A DNA stretch of 64,000 nucleotides from Massilia sp. YIM B02763 (GTDB taxonomy: Bacteria > Pseudomonadota > Gammaproteobacteria > Burkholderiales > Burkholderiaceae_D). The stretch lies in contig NZ_JASNRD010000004.1 of the NCBI RefSeq assembly GCF_030412015.1, positions 186,001 through 250,000 of the forward strand, given 5' to 3'. Every line of letters begins with the position of its first letter. The stretch's first letter is position 1. Positions 37,213 through 45,934 of this stretch are shown here, one piece after another. The notes below the pieces were generated by a model. The model had not been told where the DNA came from. It did no database searches and was given only the letters and a program-made list of their open reading frames with translations. The position numbers were made by a program, and so were the translations under genes.

Positions 37213-37418
37213 CAACCCAAGATCGGGCCAAGAGACGCGGTAATCGGTGCGGTGTGCGGCGCAGGGCGCGGCACACCTTTCTGCGATCACGCATATCGGT
37301 TGCGTGTATGCAGATGGGCTCAGTATAGGCAGGGAATGTGACTAGGACATGACAGATCTCAAGCGAACCGATTTTACAAATTGAACGCTTGAGAACGGAT
37401 GCTGTCGCGTGCGCGGGC

Positions 37419-37447
37419 AAAAAAAAGCCCGCTTGCTGTGCGGGCTT
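37419..37447 (-). terminator. intrinsic terminator of the SDR gene
   Basis: On the minus strand AAGCCCGC pairs with GCGGGCTT (8 bp, 7-nt loop) and runs into eight T residues. It lies 124 bp past the SDR stop. Confidence 0.85.
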
Positions 37448-37570
37448 CAAACTATTTTCTTGGAGGAGAATAGTGGAGACAGGTGCATTATGTTGCACCG
37501 CCAGATGACTGTCCAATTTCCATTTCGGATACCAGATATTGATTGTGACAATAATGGCTGGGACAGGCGC

Positions 37571-38338
37571 TTATTCGCGTACCGGGACCGTGTAGTTCAG
37601 CGCCAGGCGGCCGCCGTCCGCGTACAGCGTCTGGCCGGAAATGTAGGAAGCGTCATTGCTGGCCAGGAAGGCCACGATGGACGCGATCTCTTCCGGTTCG
37701 CCGCAGCGGCCCAGGGGCGTGCGCGACAGGATCGTGCGGCGCGCCTCCGGGCTGGCCAGCACGGCTTCCTTGGCCAGTTCGGTCAGGATGGTGCCGGGCC
37801 CGACGGCGTTTACGCGGATGCCGTGCTCGGCCAGCGCGATGGCGGCGACCCGCGTCAGCTGGTTGACGCCGCCTTTCGAGATCACGTAGGGCACCTGGTT
37901 CGGGATCGTCAGTTCGGCGTTCACGCTCGACATGTTGACGATGCTGCCGCCGCCTCCTTGCGCGACCATCGCGCGCGCCACCGCCTGGCTGCACAGGAAC
38001 ATCGATTTCAGGTTGATGCGAAGGACGCGGTCGAAGTCGTCCTCGGCCAGGTCGAGGAAGGATGCCGCATGGGTGACGCCGGCATTGTTGACCAGGATGT
38101 CGACCCGGCCGAAGGCGTCCAGCGTGGCGGCCAGCATGGCGTCGACGTCCGCCTTGACGCCGACGTCGGCCTGGAAGAAGCGGGCGGCGTCGCCGAGCGT
38201 TGCGGCCGCCGCCGCCCCTTCGGGACGGACGTCGACCAGCATCACGCGCGCGCCTTCCTGCACGAGGCGCTGGGCGCAGGCAAGGCCGATGCCCTGGGCG
38301 GCTCCGGTGACGATGGCGACTTTGGCGGCGAGTTTCAT
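37571..38338 (-). CDS. SDR-family oxidoreductase (glucose 1-dehydrogenase/3-ketoacyl-reductase type)
   Basis: A 255-aa classical short-chain dehydrogenase with TGAAQGIG cofactor motif, NNAGVT, catalytic Ser in NMSSVN, Y-x-x-x-K in PYVISKGG, and the C-terminal SYISGQTLYADGG. No neighbour suggests a substrate; sugar, alcohol or ketoacyl substrates are all possible. It is cytoplasmic and monocistronic, with a strong terminator downstream. Confidence 0.9.
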   Translation of the reverse strand: MKLAAKVAIVTGAAQGIGLACAQRLVQEGARVMLVDVRPEGAAAAATLGDAARFFQADVGVKADVDAMLAATLDAFGRVDILVNNAGVTHAASFLDLAEDDFDRVLRINLKSMFLCSQAVARAMVAQGGGGSIVNMSSVNAELTIPNQVPYVISKGGVNQLTRVAAIALAEHGIRVNAVGPGTILTELAKEAVLASPEARRTILSRTPLGRCGEPEEIASIVAFLASNDASYISGQTLYADGGRLALNYTVPVRE

Positions 38339-38397
38339 GGGCTTCCCCTGCTGGTTGAAAACGAAGCCGCCATTCTACCCATCCGCCGCGGCCATGC

Positions 38398-38907
38398 CTA
38401 CAGCATCAGCGGGCGATCCGGCAGCTCGTTGGGCCGTGCGCCGTCGGCCGGGAAGTGGCGCCGCAGCAGGGCGTTGACCTGGGCCACCGCATCCAGCGTC
38501 GCGTCGTGGAAGGCACCGCGGGCGAAGCCGCGCGTGAGCGTGTCGCACACGGCCTGCCAGGTGGCGGCGTCGATCCTGCGGTCGATGCCGCGGTCGGCCA
38601 CGATGTCGACCTTGTGCTCGGCCAGGTTGACATAGATGAGGACGCCGCAGTTGTCCTCCGTATCCCAGATGCCGTAGTCGGCGAACAGGGCCAGCGCGCG
38701 CTGGCGGTTGGTGACGCCATCCCAGGCGGCGGCCAGCGGCAGCGCCTTCTCGACGATCAGGCGCACTTCGCCGCGGTGGGTCTGTTCGCCGGCCGTGATG
38801 GCGTCGGCGATGGCGGCCAGCGTGGCGGGCGGGAAGGCGCGCTGGGCTTCGGCGCGGGTGCTGAGCAGGTGGCGCAGCGTGCGCCGGAAACGGTTCTGTG
38901 CAGCCAT
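38398..38907 (-). CDS. TPM-domain protein, small
   Basis: The 169-aa protein carries a TPM domain (EVRLIVEKALPLAAAW, CGVLIYVNLAEHKVDIVADRGID). It starts on the TGATG overlap with the larger TPM protein. In many bacteria a LemA-like protein and two TPM proteins form an operon, as here; they are thought to act at the membrane, with roles in envelope stability proposed. No signal peptide is seen in this member. Confidence 0.85.
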   Translation of the reverse strand: MAAQNRFRRTLRHLLSTRAEAQRAFPPATLAAIADAITAGEQTHRGEVRLIVEKALPLAAAWDGVTNRQRALALFADYGIWDTEDNCGVLIYVNLAEHKVDIVADRGIDRRIDAATWQAVCDTLTRGFARGAFHDATLDAVAQVNALLRRHFPADGARPNELPDRPLML

Positions 38908-39755
38908 CACCAGTCTCCCGAGGCGCCGCCGCCGTCGAAGCTGCCGCCTCCTCCCGAGAAGCCACCGCCGGAAAATCCGCCGCCGCCGCTCGAGAAGCCG
39001 CCGCCGCGATGGCGGCCGCTCTCCATATTGCTGAGGATGCTGCCCAGCACGAAACCGGCCGCGCCGCTGTCCCAGCCATTGTTCGCGCCGGGCCGGGCCA
39101 GGCGGTTGCCGCCGCCGCGGAACGCCGAGCGCACGACCAGCACGCCCATCACCAGCAGGAAGATCGCGACGATGATGCCGGGGCCCGTGACCTCGTCGGA
39201 TTCCGCTTGCGCCTTGGCCTGCGGGGCCGGAAACTTTTCCTGGTTCAGCAGCGTGGCGATGGCGCCCACGCCCGCGACCAGGCCGCCATACCAGTCCTTC
39301 TGGCGGAAGTGCGGGGCGATCGTGTCCTGCAGGATGCGCTTGGACTGGGCATCGGTCAGCACGCCCTGCACGCCGCGTCCGGCCTCGATGCGCAGGCGGC
39401 GCAGCGAGCTCGGGTTGTCGGGCGCGACCAGCAGCAGTACGCCGTCGTCGACGCCCTTGCGGCCCAGCTTCCAGGCATCGGTGACGCGGATGCTGTACTG
39501 CTCGATGGCTTCCGGTTCGGTCGACCTGACGATCAGCACGGCGATCTGGCTGCCCGTCCTGGCTTCGTAGTCGGCCAGCACGGATTCCAGGCGCAGGCGC
39601 TCGTCCGCCGTCAGCATGCCGGCCTGGTCGGTGACGCGGGCCTCCAGCGCCGGCACGTCCTTCAAGGGCTGCGCCAGCGCCTGTCCGGCGAGCAGGGCAG
39701 CCAGGGCGCAGGCCCACAGCAGGCGCAGGAAAGGCATCGTGGCCGGCTTGGTCAT
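38907..39755 (-). CDS. TPM-domain membrane protein, YgcG-like
   Basis: The 282-aa protein has a signal peptide (LLAGQALAQP), a TPM domain (residues about 38-160, with GSQIAVLIV and IEAGRGVQGVLTD), one TM helix near 195-215, and a C-terminal GGGFSGGG-type glycine tail ending GGGASGDW. The layout is standard for YgcG/TPM_phosphatase-like proteins. It lies between lemA and the small TPM gene in one operon. Confidence 0.88.
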   Translation of the reverse strand: MTKPATMPFLRLLWACALAALLAGQALAQPLKDVPALEARVTDQAGMLTADERLRLESVLADYEARTGSQIAVLIVRSTEPEAIEQYSIRVTDAWKLGRKGVDDGVLLLVAPDNPSSLRRLRIEAGRGVQGVLTDAQSKRILQDTIAPHFRQKDWYGGLVAGVGAIATLLNQEKFPAPQAKAQAESDEVTGPGIIVAIFLLVMGVLVVRSAFRGGGNRLARPGANNGWDSGAAGFVLGSILSNMESGRHRGGGFSSGGGGFSGGGFSGGGGSFDGGGASGDW

Positions 39756-39762
39756 GGCGCGC

Positions 39763-40374
39763 TTATTTGCCGAAGTTGACCGTCGGCGCCGTCGAGATCG
39801 ATTTCTCGTTCTCGACCGTGAACGAGGGCTTGGGCTGGTAGCCGAACGCCATCGCCGTCAGGTTGGTCGGGAAGCTGCGCGCCAGCACATTGTATTCCTG
39901 GACCGAGGCGATGTAGCGCTGGCGCGCCACCGTGATGCGGTTTTCCGTGCCTTCCAGCTGCGACTGCAGGTCGCGGAAGCTGGTATCCGCCTTCAGCTGC
40001 GGATAGTTCTCCGACACGGCCATCAGGCGCGACAGCGCGCCGGACAGCTCGCCCTGCACCTGCTGGAACTTCTGGAAGGCTTCCGGATTGTTCAGCACTT
40101 CCGGCGTGATCTGGAAGCTGGTGGCGGCGGCGCGCGCCCGGGTGACGGCTTCCAGCGTATCCTTTTCGTGCGAGGCATAGCCCTTGACCGTGTTGACCAG
40201 GTTCGGGATCAGGTCGGCACGGCGCTGGTACTGGTTGACCACTTCCGACCAGGCCGCCTTGGTGGCTTCGTCCTTGGCCTGGAATTCGTTGTAGCCGCAG
40301 CCCGAGAGCAGGACGCAGGCGAGGAGGCCGCCGAGCAGCATGCCGGTCCAGCGCGTGATAAAGGTTGGCTTCAT
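39763..40374 (-). CDS. lemA: LemA-family lipoprotein
   Basis: The 203-aa protein has a type II signal (LLACVLLSGCGYNEF) and the LemA four-helix core with VVNQYQRRADLIPNLVNTVKGYA, FQKFQQVQGELSGALSRL and YNVLARSFPTNLTA. It is first in the lemA-TPM-TPM operon. LemA proteins are membrane-anchored; the cellular role is not established. Confidence 0.92.
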   Translation of the reverse strand: MKPTFITRWTGMLLGGLLACVLLSGCGYNEFQAKDEATKAAWSEVVNQYQRRADLIPNLVNTVKGYASHEKDTLEAVTRARAAATSFQITPEVLNNPEAFQKFQQVQGELSGALSRLMAVSENYPQLKADTSFRDLQSQLEGTENRITVARQRYIASVQEYNVLARSFPTNLTAMAFGYQPKPSFTVENEKSISTAPTVNFGK

Positions 40375-40541
40375 GGGTACATCCGGTGCGAGTTGTCGAA
40401 TGGCTAAAAATATACAGTAAATAACACGGGGATGGCGTGTGATCGCGCCGGGAGTTGCTCGTAAGACACGTCGATAACGATGGTGGGGAGGCGAGGGAGC
40501 GCGCTACAATAGCGGGTTTGCAATCAGAGACGAGGCTAGCC

Positions 40542-41363
40542 GTGAATTTCATTGATCAATTGAGCGCCGCCTGGCGCAGCAACGATTCCCTGCTGTGCGT
40601 GGGCCTGGACCCGGACGTCGCGCGCCTGCCCGCCCACCTGCAGGGCAAGCCGGACGGCATCGTGGAATTCTGCAAGGCCATCATCGACGCAACGGCCGAC
40701 CTGGCCTGCGCCTTCAAGCCGCAGATCGCCTACTTCGCCGCCCTCGGCGCGGAAGACCAGCTGGAAGCCGTCTGCCGCTACTTGGCGGACCGCTATCCGC
40801 ACATCCCGCTGATCCTGGACGCCAAGCGCGGCGACATCGGCGCCACCGCCCGCCAGTACGCGCGCGAAGCCTTCGACCGCTACGGCGCCCACGCCGTCAC
40901 CGTCAACCCCTACATGGGCTTCGATTCGGTCGAACCGTACATGGAGTGGGAAGACCGCGGCGTGATCGTCCTGTGCCGCACCTCGAACGCGGGCGGCTCC
41001 GACCTGCAGTTCCTCGACGTGGGCGGCCAGCCGCTGTACCAGCACGTGGCGCGCCTGGTGGCGGACAAGTGGAACAAGAACGGCCAGTGCGCGCTGGTGG
41101 TCGGCGCCACCTTCCCGGAAGAACTGGCGCAAGTACGCCGCATCGTCGGCGACATGCCGCTGCTGGTGCCGGGCATCGGCGCCCAGGGCGGCGACATCGA
41201 AGCGACCGTCAAGGCGGGCCGCACGGCCGGCGGCACGGGCATGATGATCAACTCCTCGCGTGCCATCCTCTACGCGCAGCCGCAGGGCGGCGAGGATTTC
41301 GCCCAGGCCGCGCGGCGCGTGGCGCTGGAGACGCGGGATGCGATCAACGCGCATCGCGCGTAA
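40542..41363 (+). CDS. pyrF: orotidine 5'-phosphate decarboxylase (type 2)
   Basis: The 273-aa enzyme converts OMP to UMP, the last step of pyrimidine synthesis. The catalytic Lys/Asp network is in [18 protein letters not shown], with [12 protein letters not shown] at the N-terminus and GIGAQGGD at the phosphate end; length and motifs match the type 2 subfamily. The start is GTG at 40542 with GAGG 7 bp upstream. It is a core metabolic gene. Confidence 0.94.
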   Translation: MNFIDQLSAAWRSNDSLLCVGLDPDVARLPAHLQGKPDGIVEFCKAIIDATADLACAFKPQIAYFAALGAEDQLEAVCRYLADRYPHIPLILDAKRGDIGATARQYAREAFDRYGAHAVTVNPYMGFDSVEPYMEWEDRGVIVLCRTSNAGGSDLQFLDVGGQPLYQHVARLVADKWNKNGQCALVVGATFPEELAQVRRIVGDMPLLVPGIGAQGGDIEATVKAGRTAGGTGMMINSSRAILYAQPQGGEDFAQAARRVALETRDAINAHRA

Positions 41364-41384
41364 GCGTCAAACGGCGGAATAAGC

Positions 41385-41466
41385 CGTCGCCCCTGCGAAG
41401 GCAGGGGCCCAATTTGCGTGCACCGCCGATATGTAACATTAGGCCCCTGCCTTCGCAGGGGCGACG
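41385..41466. repeat. dispersed palindromic repeat, copy 3
   Basis: Arms at 41385-41413 and 41438-41466 are close inverted copies with core CCCCTGCGAAGGCAGGGG, separated by 24 bp. It fills the gap between convergent pyrF and sbcB and could act as a bidirectional structured 3' end. Confidence 0.85.
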
Positions 41467-41479
41467 TTGTAGCGGCTGT

Positions 41480-42928
41480 TCAGTACCTGCTCGGCGCGAT
41501 CGCTTCCGCATAGTCGTACAGGGCCCCCAGGATTTCCTCCGCGCGTTCGTCCGCCGTCTCCGACAGCGCATCGATCTCCCCGAACAGCTGGTCCACCGTG
41601 CGCGCGCCGCCGTCGCCGTCGAACAGGCGCGCGGCGCGGTGTTCTTCCCAGGCTTCCATTTCTTCCGGCGCCAGCGAATCGGGGAAGTTGCGCGCGCGGT
41701 AGCGGAACAGGATGTCGCCCAGGCGCTTGTCGTCGAAGCCGGGACGGGCGGCGGCAAGCCGGACCGGGTCTTCCAGGCGCAGGCTCTCCAGGCGGCGGCG
41801 GTCGGCATTGCCGACGAAGCCGCCGTACAGGTCTTCGTCGACGTCCACCGGTTCCGTCCCCGCATCGCGTTGGAACACTTCCTGCCACACGGCCGCCATG
41901 TCGGGACCGCCGGCCGCCAGGCGCGCGTGGGCCAGGCCTTGTTCGATATCGAGTTCCCAGCGCTGGGCCAGCGCCGGCGACAGCGTCTTCAGGTTCCCGA
42001 CCAGCATCGGTGACTTGTTCAGGTGCACGCTCTTGATGGGCAGGCGCGCCACGCCCTCGGGCAGGTCGGCGCTGCGCGTGAACATGCGCAGGCGGATCGT
42101 CTCGACGTCCAGCGCGAACAGTTCGGACGGGTCGTGGCGGCAATCCCAGACCAGCACCTCGTTCTTGTTGGTCGGGTGCGTGGCCAGCGGCCACACGAGG
42201 CCGATGCAGCCGCGCTCGGCCGGGAACATGCCGGACACGTGCAGGAAGGGCTGGCGCAGCGCCGGGTCCAGGTGCAGGCCCATCTCGGCCGCCACGCGGT
42301 CCTTGCGGCGCAGTTCGAGGCAGAAGTCGAACAGCTTCGGCTGCTTGTCGCGCAGCAGGCGCGCCAGCGCGATGGTGGCGCGCACGTCGGACAGCGCGTC
42401 GTGCGCCGCTTCGTGGACGAGGCCGTTATCGCGGCTCAGGTGCTCGAGCTTGAAGCTGGGGCGGCCGTCCTCGTGGCACGGCCAGACGATGCCGTCCGGG
42501 CGCAGCGCATAGGCCATGCGCACGACGTCGAGCAGGTCCCAGCGGCCGCAGCCGTTCTGCCATTCGCGGGCATACGGGTCGATCAGGTTGCGCCAGAACA
42601 GGAAGCGCGTGACTTCGTCGTCGAAGCGGATGGTGTTGTAGCCGACGCCGATGGTGCCCGGCTCGGAGAATGCTTCGCAGATGCGGGCGGCGAACGCGTG
42701 TTCCGGCACGCCGTGTTCCAGGCAGTGCTGGGGCGTGATCCCCGTGATCAGGCAGGCTTGCGGATCGGGCAGGTAGTCGGGCGCCGGCTGGCAGTACAGC
42801 ATGATCGGCTCGCCGATCTCGTTGAGCTCGGCATCGGTGCGGATCGCCGCGAACTGCGCCGGGCGATCGCGGCGCGGGACGGCGCCGAAGGTTTCGTAGT
42901 CGTGCCATAGCATACTGATTTGAGTCAT
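41480..42928 (-). CDS. sbcB: exodeoxyribonuclease I
   Basis: The 482-aa 3'-5' single-strand DNA exonuclease has the DEDDh active site: DYETFG (Exo I), GYNTIRFDDEV (Exo II), and HDALSDVRATIALARLL (Exo III), followed by the SH3-like and C-terminal SbcB domains (HLNKSPMLV, the Exo I SSB-binding region). It is a core repair/recombination gene. Its start lies only 74 bp from the divergent first recombinase of the accessory element, so its promoter region abuts or has been replaced by the insertion. Confidence 0.94.
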   Translation of the reverse strand: MTQISMLWHDYETFGAVPRRDRPAQFAAIRTDAELNEIGEPIMLYCQPAPDYLPDPQACLITGITPQHCLEHGVPEHAFAARICEAFSEPGTIGVGYNTIRFDDEVTRFLFWRNLIDPYAREWQNGCGRWDLLDVVRMAYALRPDGIVWPCHEDGRPSFKLEHLSRDNGLVHEAAHDALSDVRATIALARLLRDKQPKLFDFCLELRRKDRVAAEMGLHLDPALRQPFLHVSGMFPAERGCIGLVWPLATHPTNKNEVLVWDCRHDPSELFALDVETIRLRMFTRSADLPEGVARLPIKSVHLNKSPMLVGNLKTLSPALAQRWELDIEQGLAHARLAAGGPDMAAVWQEVFQRDAGTEPVDVDEDLYGGFVGNADRRRLESLRLEDPVRLAAARPGFDDKRLGDILFRYRARNFPDSLAPEEMEAWEEHRAARLFDGDGGARTVDQLFGEIDALSETADERAEEILGALYDYAEAIAPSRY

Positions 42929-43002
42929 ATGTAAACAAATCCTTTCGGTGTCATAGGAGAAGTTGAGTTTTTCCTTGTTGACACTCTGTCTAGAAGGATG
43001 TA

Positions 43003-44352
43003 ATGTTGCAATTTAACCTACGGAAACAGGGAATGTCAACAGAACTGCTGCCTCTTCGTATCAGGCCGATCCGCTGGCGCAACGGCGAGCGTTTCGCCAT
43101 GCTGATCAACGCCAACACCGGCATGCCGTTGCTCGTCCCTACTGTCTTTGCGGTAGCTACCTTACGTCAAAAAGACCTTTCGTTTTCAGCAATTAGTCAA
43201 GCCATGTACGCGGTGCGTATCCTAATTCATTATACCTACGTAATGGGTATCGATTTGTGGATGAGAATCCACGTCGAAGGAAAACTATTGGATTTGAACG
43301 AAGTCGAAAAAATTGGTTCTTTGTGCAGACTCCATAACGGCGCATTAGAAAACGAACTTCGTTTGATGCTCACCACAGTGACTTCGGCTCCGAAGAAATC
43401 GAACGTTATTGACATGTACCAAGCTCGACCAAAAAAGAAAAAAGTCGCTCATGTCGATCGAGGAACAACAAACATCCGCTTGACCCACATCCACAATTAT
43501 TTAAAGTGGATTTCCGATCGAGAAATCATAAAGATGGCTGATGGGAGAAGTAATTACCAAGATGTGCGAGACAATATTGGATTGTGTTTATCCGCTCTTA
43601 AGGCGAAGAAAACAAAAGATAGAGATCGCAATACAGTCAATGTTCGGAAAAAGGGATTAAGTGAGGACGTAATTTCGAGAATACATGAAGTCGTCGATCC
43701 CGAATCGGACGAAAATCCTTGGCGACCTGGTTTTAATAGGTATCGTAATCGCCTGTATATATATTGGCTGCTTGAGCTCTCTCTGAGAAGAGGGGAGGCG
43801 CTCGGCGTGCTTTTGGAGGACCTGGATGTAGCGGACGAAAAAGTTCAAGTGATGAGACGTCCGGATAATCCAAAAGACCCACGCGGAAAATATGCGCCGT
43901 TAACGAAAACGAGAGATCGGATATTGAAAGTTTCGGGGCCACTTCTTGAGTATACGGAAGAGTATTTAGCAATGCGGCGTAAATTTTCAAATGCTGACCG
44001 TCATGGCTATCTTTTTATTTCAAGTTGGCACGGCGACCCTATTAGTATCAGTGCCGCTCGTGACATTTTCAATGGGCTACGTGAGAAGGTTCCAGGGCTG
44101 CCGAATCTTTCGGCACAGATATTGCGGCATACTTGGAATACGTTGTTTACGAAGCATGCCTATAAAACAAAAATGTCGGACAAGAAACGACTGGAAAGCA
44201 TGCGAAATCAAAACGGGTGGTCCGACGAAAGCATGATGCCAGATTACTATTCGATAGCGGCTATTGAGGAAGAGGCTCAAAATGTTTCTCTGGAAGTGCA
44301 AAATAAAATACATGGTTTGAAAAAAGAAGAAAAAAATGGAAAACCTATTTGA
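43003..44352 (+). CDS. tyrosine recombinase/site-specific integrase, first of three
   Basis: The 449-aa protein has an N-terminal SAM-like DNA-binding segment and a C-terminal catalytic domain. Box I is LSLRRGEALG (Arg262/263) and Box II is QILRHTWNT, where the usual first His is Gln and Arg375-His376 remain; the nucleophile region is MPDYYSI. AAGGATGTA precedes the start. Base and codon use are far more AT-rich than the flanking sbcB gene. Its 3' end overlaps the next recombinase by 17 bp, so the three are one operon. Confidence 0.88.
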   Translation: MLQFNLRKQGMSTELLPLRIRPIRWRNGERFAMLINANTGMPLLVPTVFAVATLRQKDLSFSAISQAMYAVRILIHYTYVMGIDLWMRIHVEGKLLDLNEVEKIGSLCRLHNGALENELRLMLTTVTSAPKKSNVIDMYQARPKKKKVAHVDRGTTNIRLTHIHNYLKWISDREIIKMADGRSNYQDVRDNIGLCLSALKAKKTKDRDRNTVNVRKKGLSEDVISRIHEVVDPESDENPWRPGFNRYRNRLYIYWLLELSLRRGEALGVLLEDLDVADEKVQVMRRPDNPKDPRGKYAPLTKTRDRILKVSGPLLEYTEEYLAMRRKFSNADRHGYLFISSWHGDPISISAARDIFNGLREKVPGLPNLSAQILRHTWNTLFTKHAYKTKMSDKKRLESMRNQNGWSDESMMPDYYSIAAIEEEAQNVSLEVQNKIHGLKKEEKNGKPI

Positions 44353-45934
44353 TACATCGAAAAAGCTCGAGATTCCTGAGCTCCCGGAGTCTTTCACCAC
44401 TTCCTCTGGCGCCACATTTAACCCAAGATTAAATCGTTGGACTTATCGCGATGGAATTGACAGTATTGACATTGATTTTTCTAAGTACGAGGCACTTCTT
44501 TCTCCTGAATTAGTTACGATATTAAAAGCGGTTCTCATGCATTCGACATTGGAACTGGCTCCGCAAACCATAGTTTCGACCGAATATGCGTTCCACAAGT
44601 TTTGTTTAAGTATTCGTGAAGATCGTAAGATATTTTTCTTTACAAAAGGCCATGTCGTCGATTTCTGGAAGAAGGAAAAAGTAAATCGCTATAAAGCCGC
44701 TGTGCGTCAGCTATTTGTATGGTGGTATAGGCACCAATACCCCGGAGTAAACCCTAACGCAGTGTCATATGTAACTAGTCAAAAGGGCGAAACTGGCTCC
44801 GGAATGGCGGTATTGACATGGTGTCCTGTTAAAGGACCGCTCACCAATCTGGAGTTCGGAGCCATGTACAAAGCTTTACTCGAGGCTTATGGCAGTGACG
44901 AAATGTCTCGCCAACTCTTTTTGATGGTGTGGTTGACAGCCAGTTTAGGACTGCGCCCGCGGCAGATTGCACTTCTGAAAGTTGGAGATTTTACAGAAAC
45001 GAGCAATGATGGATTTGTCACTTATACGCTAGATGTGACACGCATCAAGCAAAAATCGCAGGCTCTTAGAGATGAGTTGTATACCTGGAAGATCATTCCT
45101 GAAATAGGTGAGATCTTTTCTGCTCAAGCTAAATTTTCGCGCGCATTTTTCAAAGATGTGCTTACTGATCCTGCGGATGCACCTTTGTTTTTTCGCGATG
45201 GTGATGACTTTGACTTTTCGGATTCAGAAAATCGAGGAACAATTGATATAGAAGAAGAGTTGGACGAGGATGGGGAGCCCGAAGCAGACGAATTTGGTGG
45301 AGGTTATGACTATCATCTTTCTGCTGGAATGACGTCCGCCTGGATAAGGATTGGTTTTGAAAAGCTCGATGTGCAATCCGAACGTGTCGGTGGAGATATC
45401 CGTCTTAATGCCGCACGAATGCGAAAGACTTATGGCACTCGCCTAGCTGCCGAAGGTCGGCCGCCATCGGTTATTGCATTGCTTATGACCCACCGTAGTG
45501 TTAGAAGCTCGCGACACTACATTGCAGCAACGTCGGGCTTACAGCACAGGTTGGATAAAGCGCTAGCTTTCGAGTTGGCTCCGCTTGCGCAGGCATTCAA
45601 AGGAGAATTACTGACTAGTTGGGATGACGAGGCTGACTCGCCTGTGGTGCGCGACTTGCGCCTGGTCAAGAGTGCTGACCCGCTTGGAAAGTGCGGAAAG
45701 CATGGGTATTGCGGTTTCGCGGCCCCAATTGCTTGCTACACCTGCAAAAAATTTCGTCCTTGGCTTGATGGCCCGCACGCGGCAGTCTTTGAATACCTTT
45801 GGGAAAAAAGAGAACAGCGAGCTGACAAGAAAATTAAAAACGATGCAAATATGATCATGTTGCATGATCAATCGATTATTGCAGTTGCGCAAGTGATAAT
45901 GAAATGCGAACAGTTTCGGCGGGAGAATCAGTGA
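44336..45934 (+). CDS. tyrosine recombinase/site-specific integrase, second of three, with Cys-rich C-terminus
   Basis: The 532-aa protein has Box I LGLRPRQIALL, a diverged Box II ARMRKTYGTRLAAEG (Arg kept, flanking His replaced by Lys), and THRSVRSSRHYI with the candidate nucleophile Tyr. An acidic insertion (IDIEEELDEDGEPEADEF) splits the catalytic domain. The C-terminus has CGKHGYCGFAAPIACYTCKKFRPW, a Cys4-type zinc motif. The start overlaps the first recombinase. It differs in sequence from both partners. Confidence 0.85.
   Translation: MENLFDTSKKLEIPELPESFTTSSGATFNPRLNRWTYRDGIDSIDIDFSKYEALLSPELVTILKAVLMHSTLELAPQTIVSTEYAFHKFCLSIREDRKIFFFTKGHVVDFWKKEKVNRYKAAVRQLFVWWYRHQYPGVNPNAVSYVTSQKGETGSGMAVLTWCPVKGPLTNLEFGAMYKALLEAYGSDEMSRQLFLMVWLTASLGLRPRQIALLKVGDFTETSNDGFVTYTLDVTRIKQKSQALRDELYTWKIIPEIGEIFSAQAKFSRAFFKDVLTDPADAPLFFRDGDDFDFSDSENRGTIDIEEELDEDGEPEADEFGGGYDYHLSAGMTSAWIRIGFEKLDVQSERVGGDIRLNAARMRKTYGTRLAAEGRPPSVIALLMTHRSVRSSRHYIAATSGLQHRLDKALAFELAPLAQAFKGELLTSWDDEADSPVVRDLRLVKSADPLGKCGKHGYCGFAAPIACYTCKKFRPWLDGPHAAVFEYLWEKREQRADKKIKNDANMIMLHDQSIIAVAQVIMKCEQFRRENQ

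Larger units (their letters stand above)
37029..37570. other. 542-bp region with two minus-strand terminators
   Basis: No protein gene is convincing. It holds two minus-strand intrinsic terminators (37183-37212 and 37419-37447). The interval between them has a minus-strand TATACT at 37327-37322. The right terminator serves the SDR gene (stop at 37571); the left one has no obvious parent gene. Confidence 0.6.

Noticed and set aside
42978-43000. Sigma70 promoter for the first recombinase
   Set aside because: TTGACA fits, but no good -10 lies 16-18 bp downstream before the start codon; TAATGT matches too weakly.
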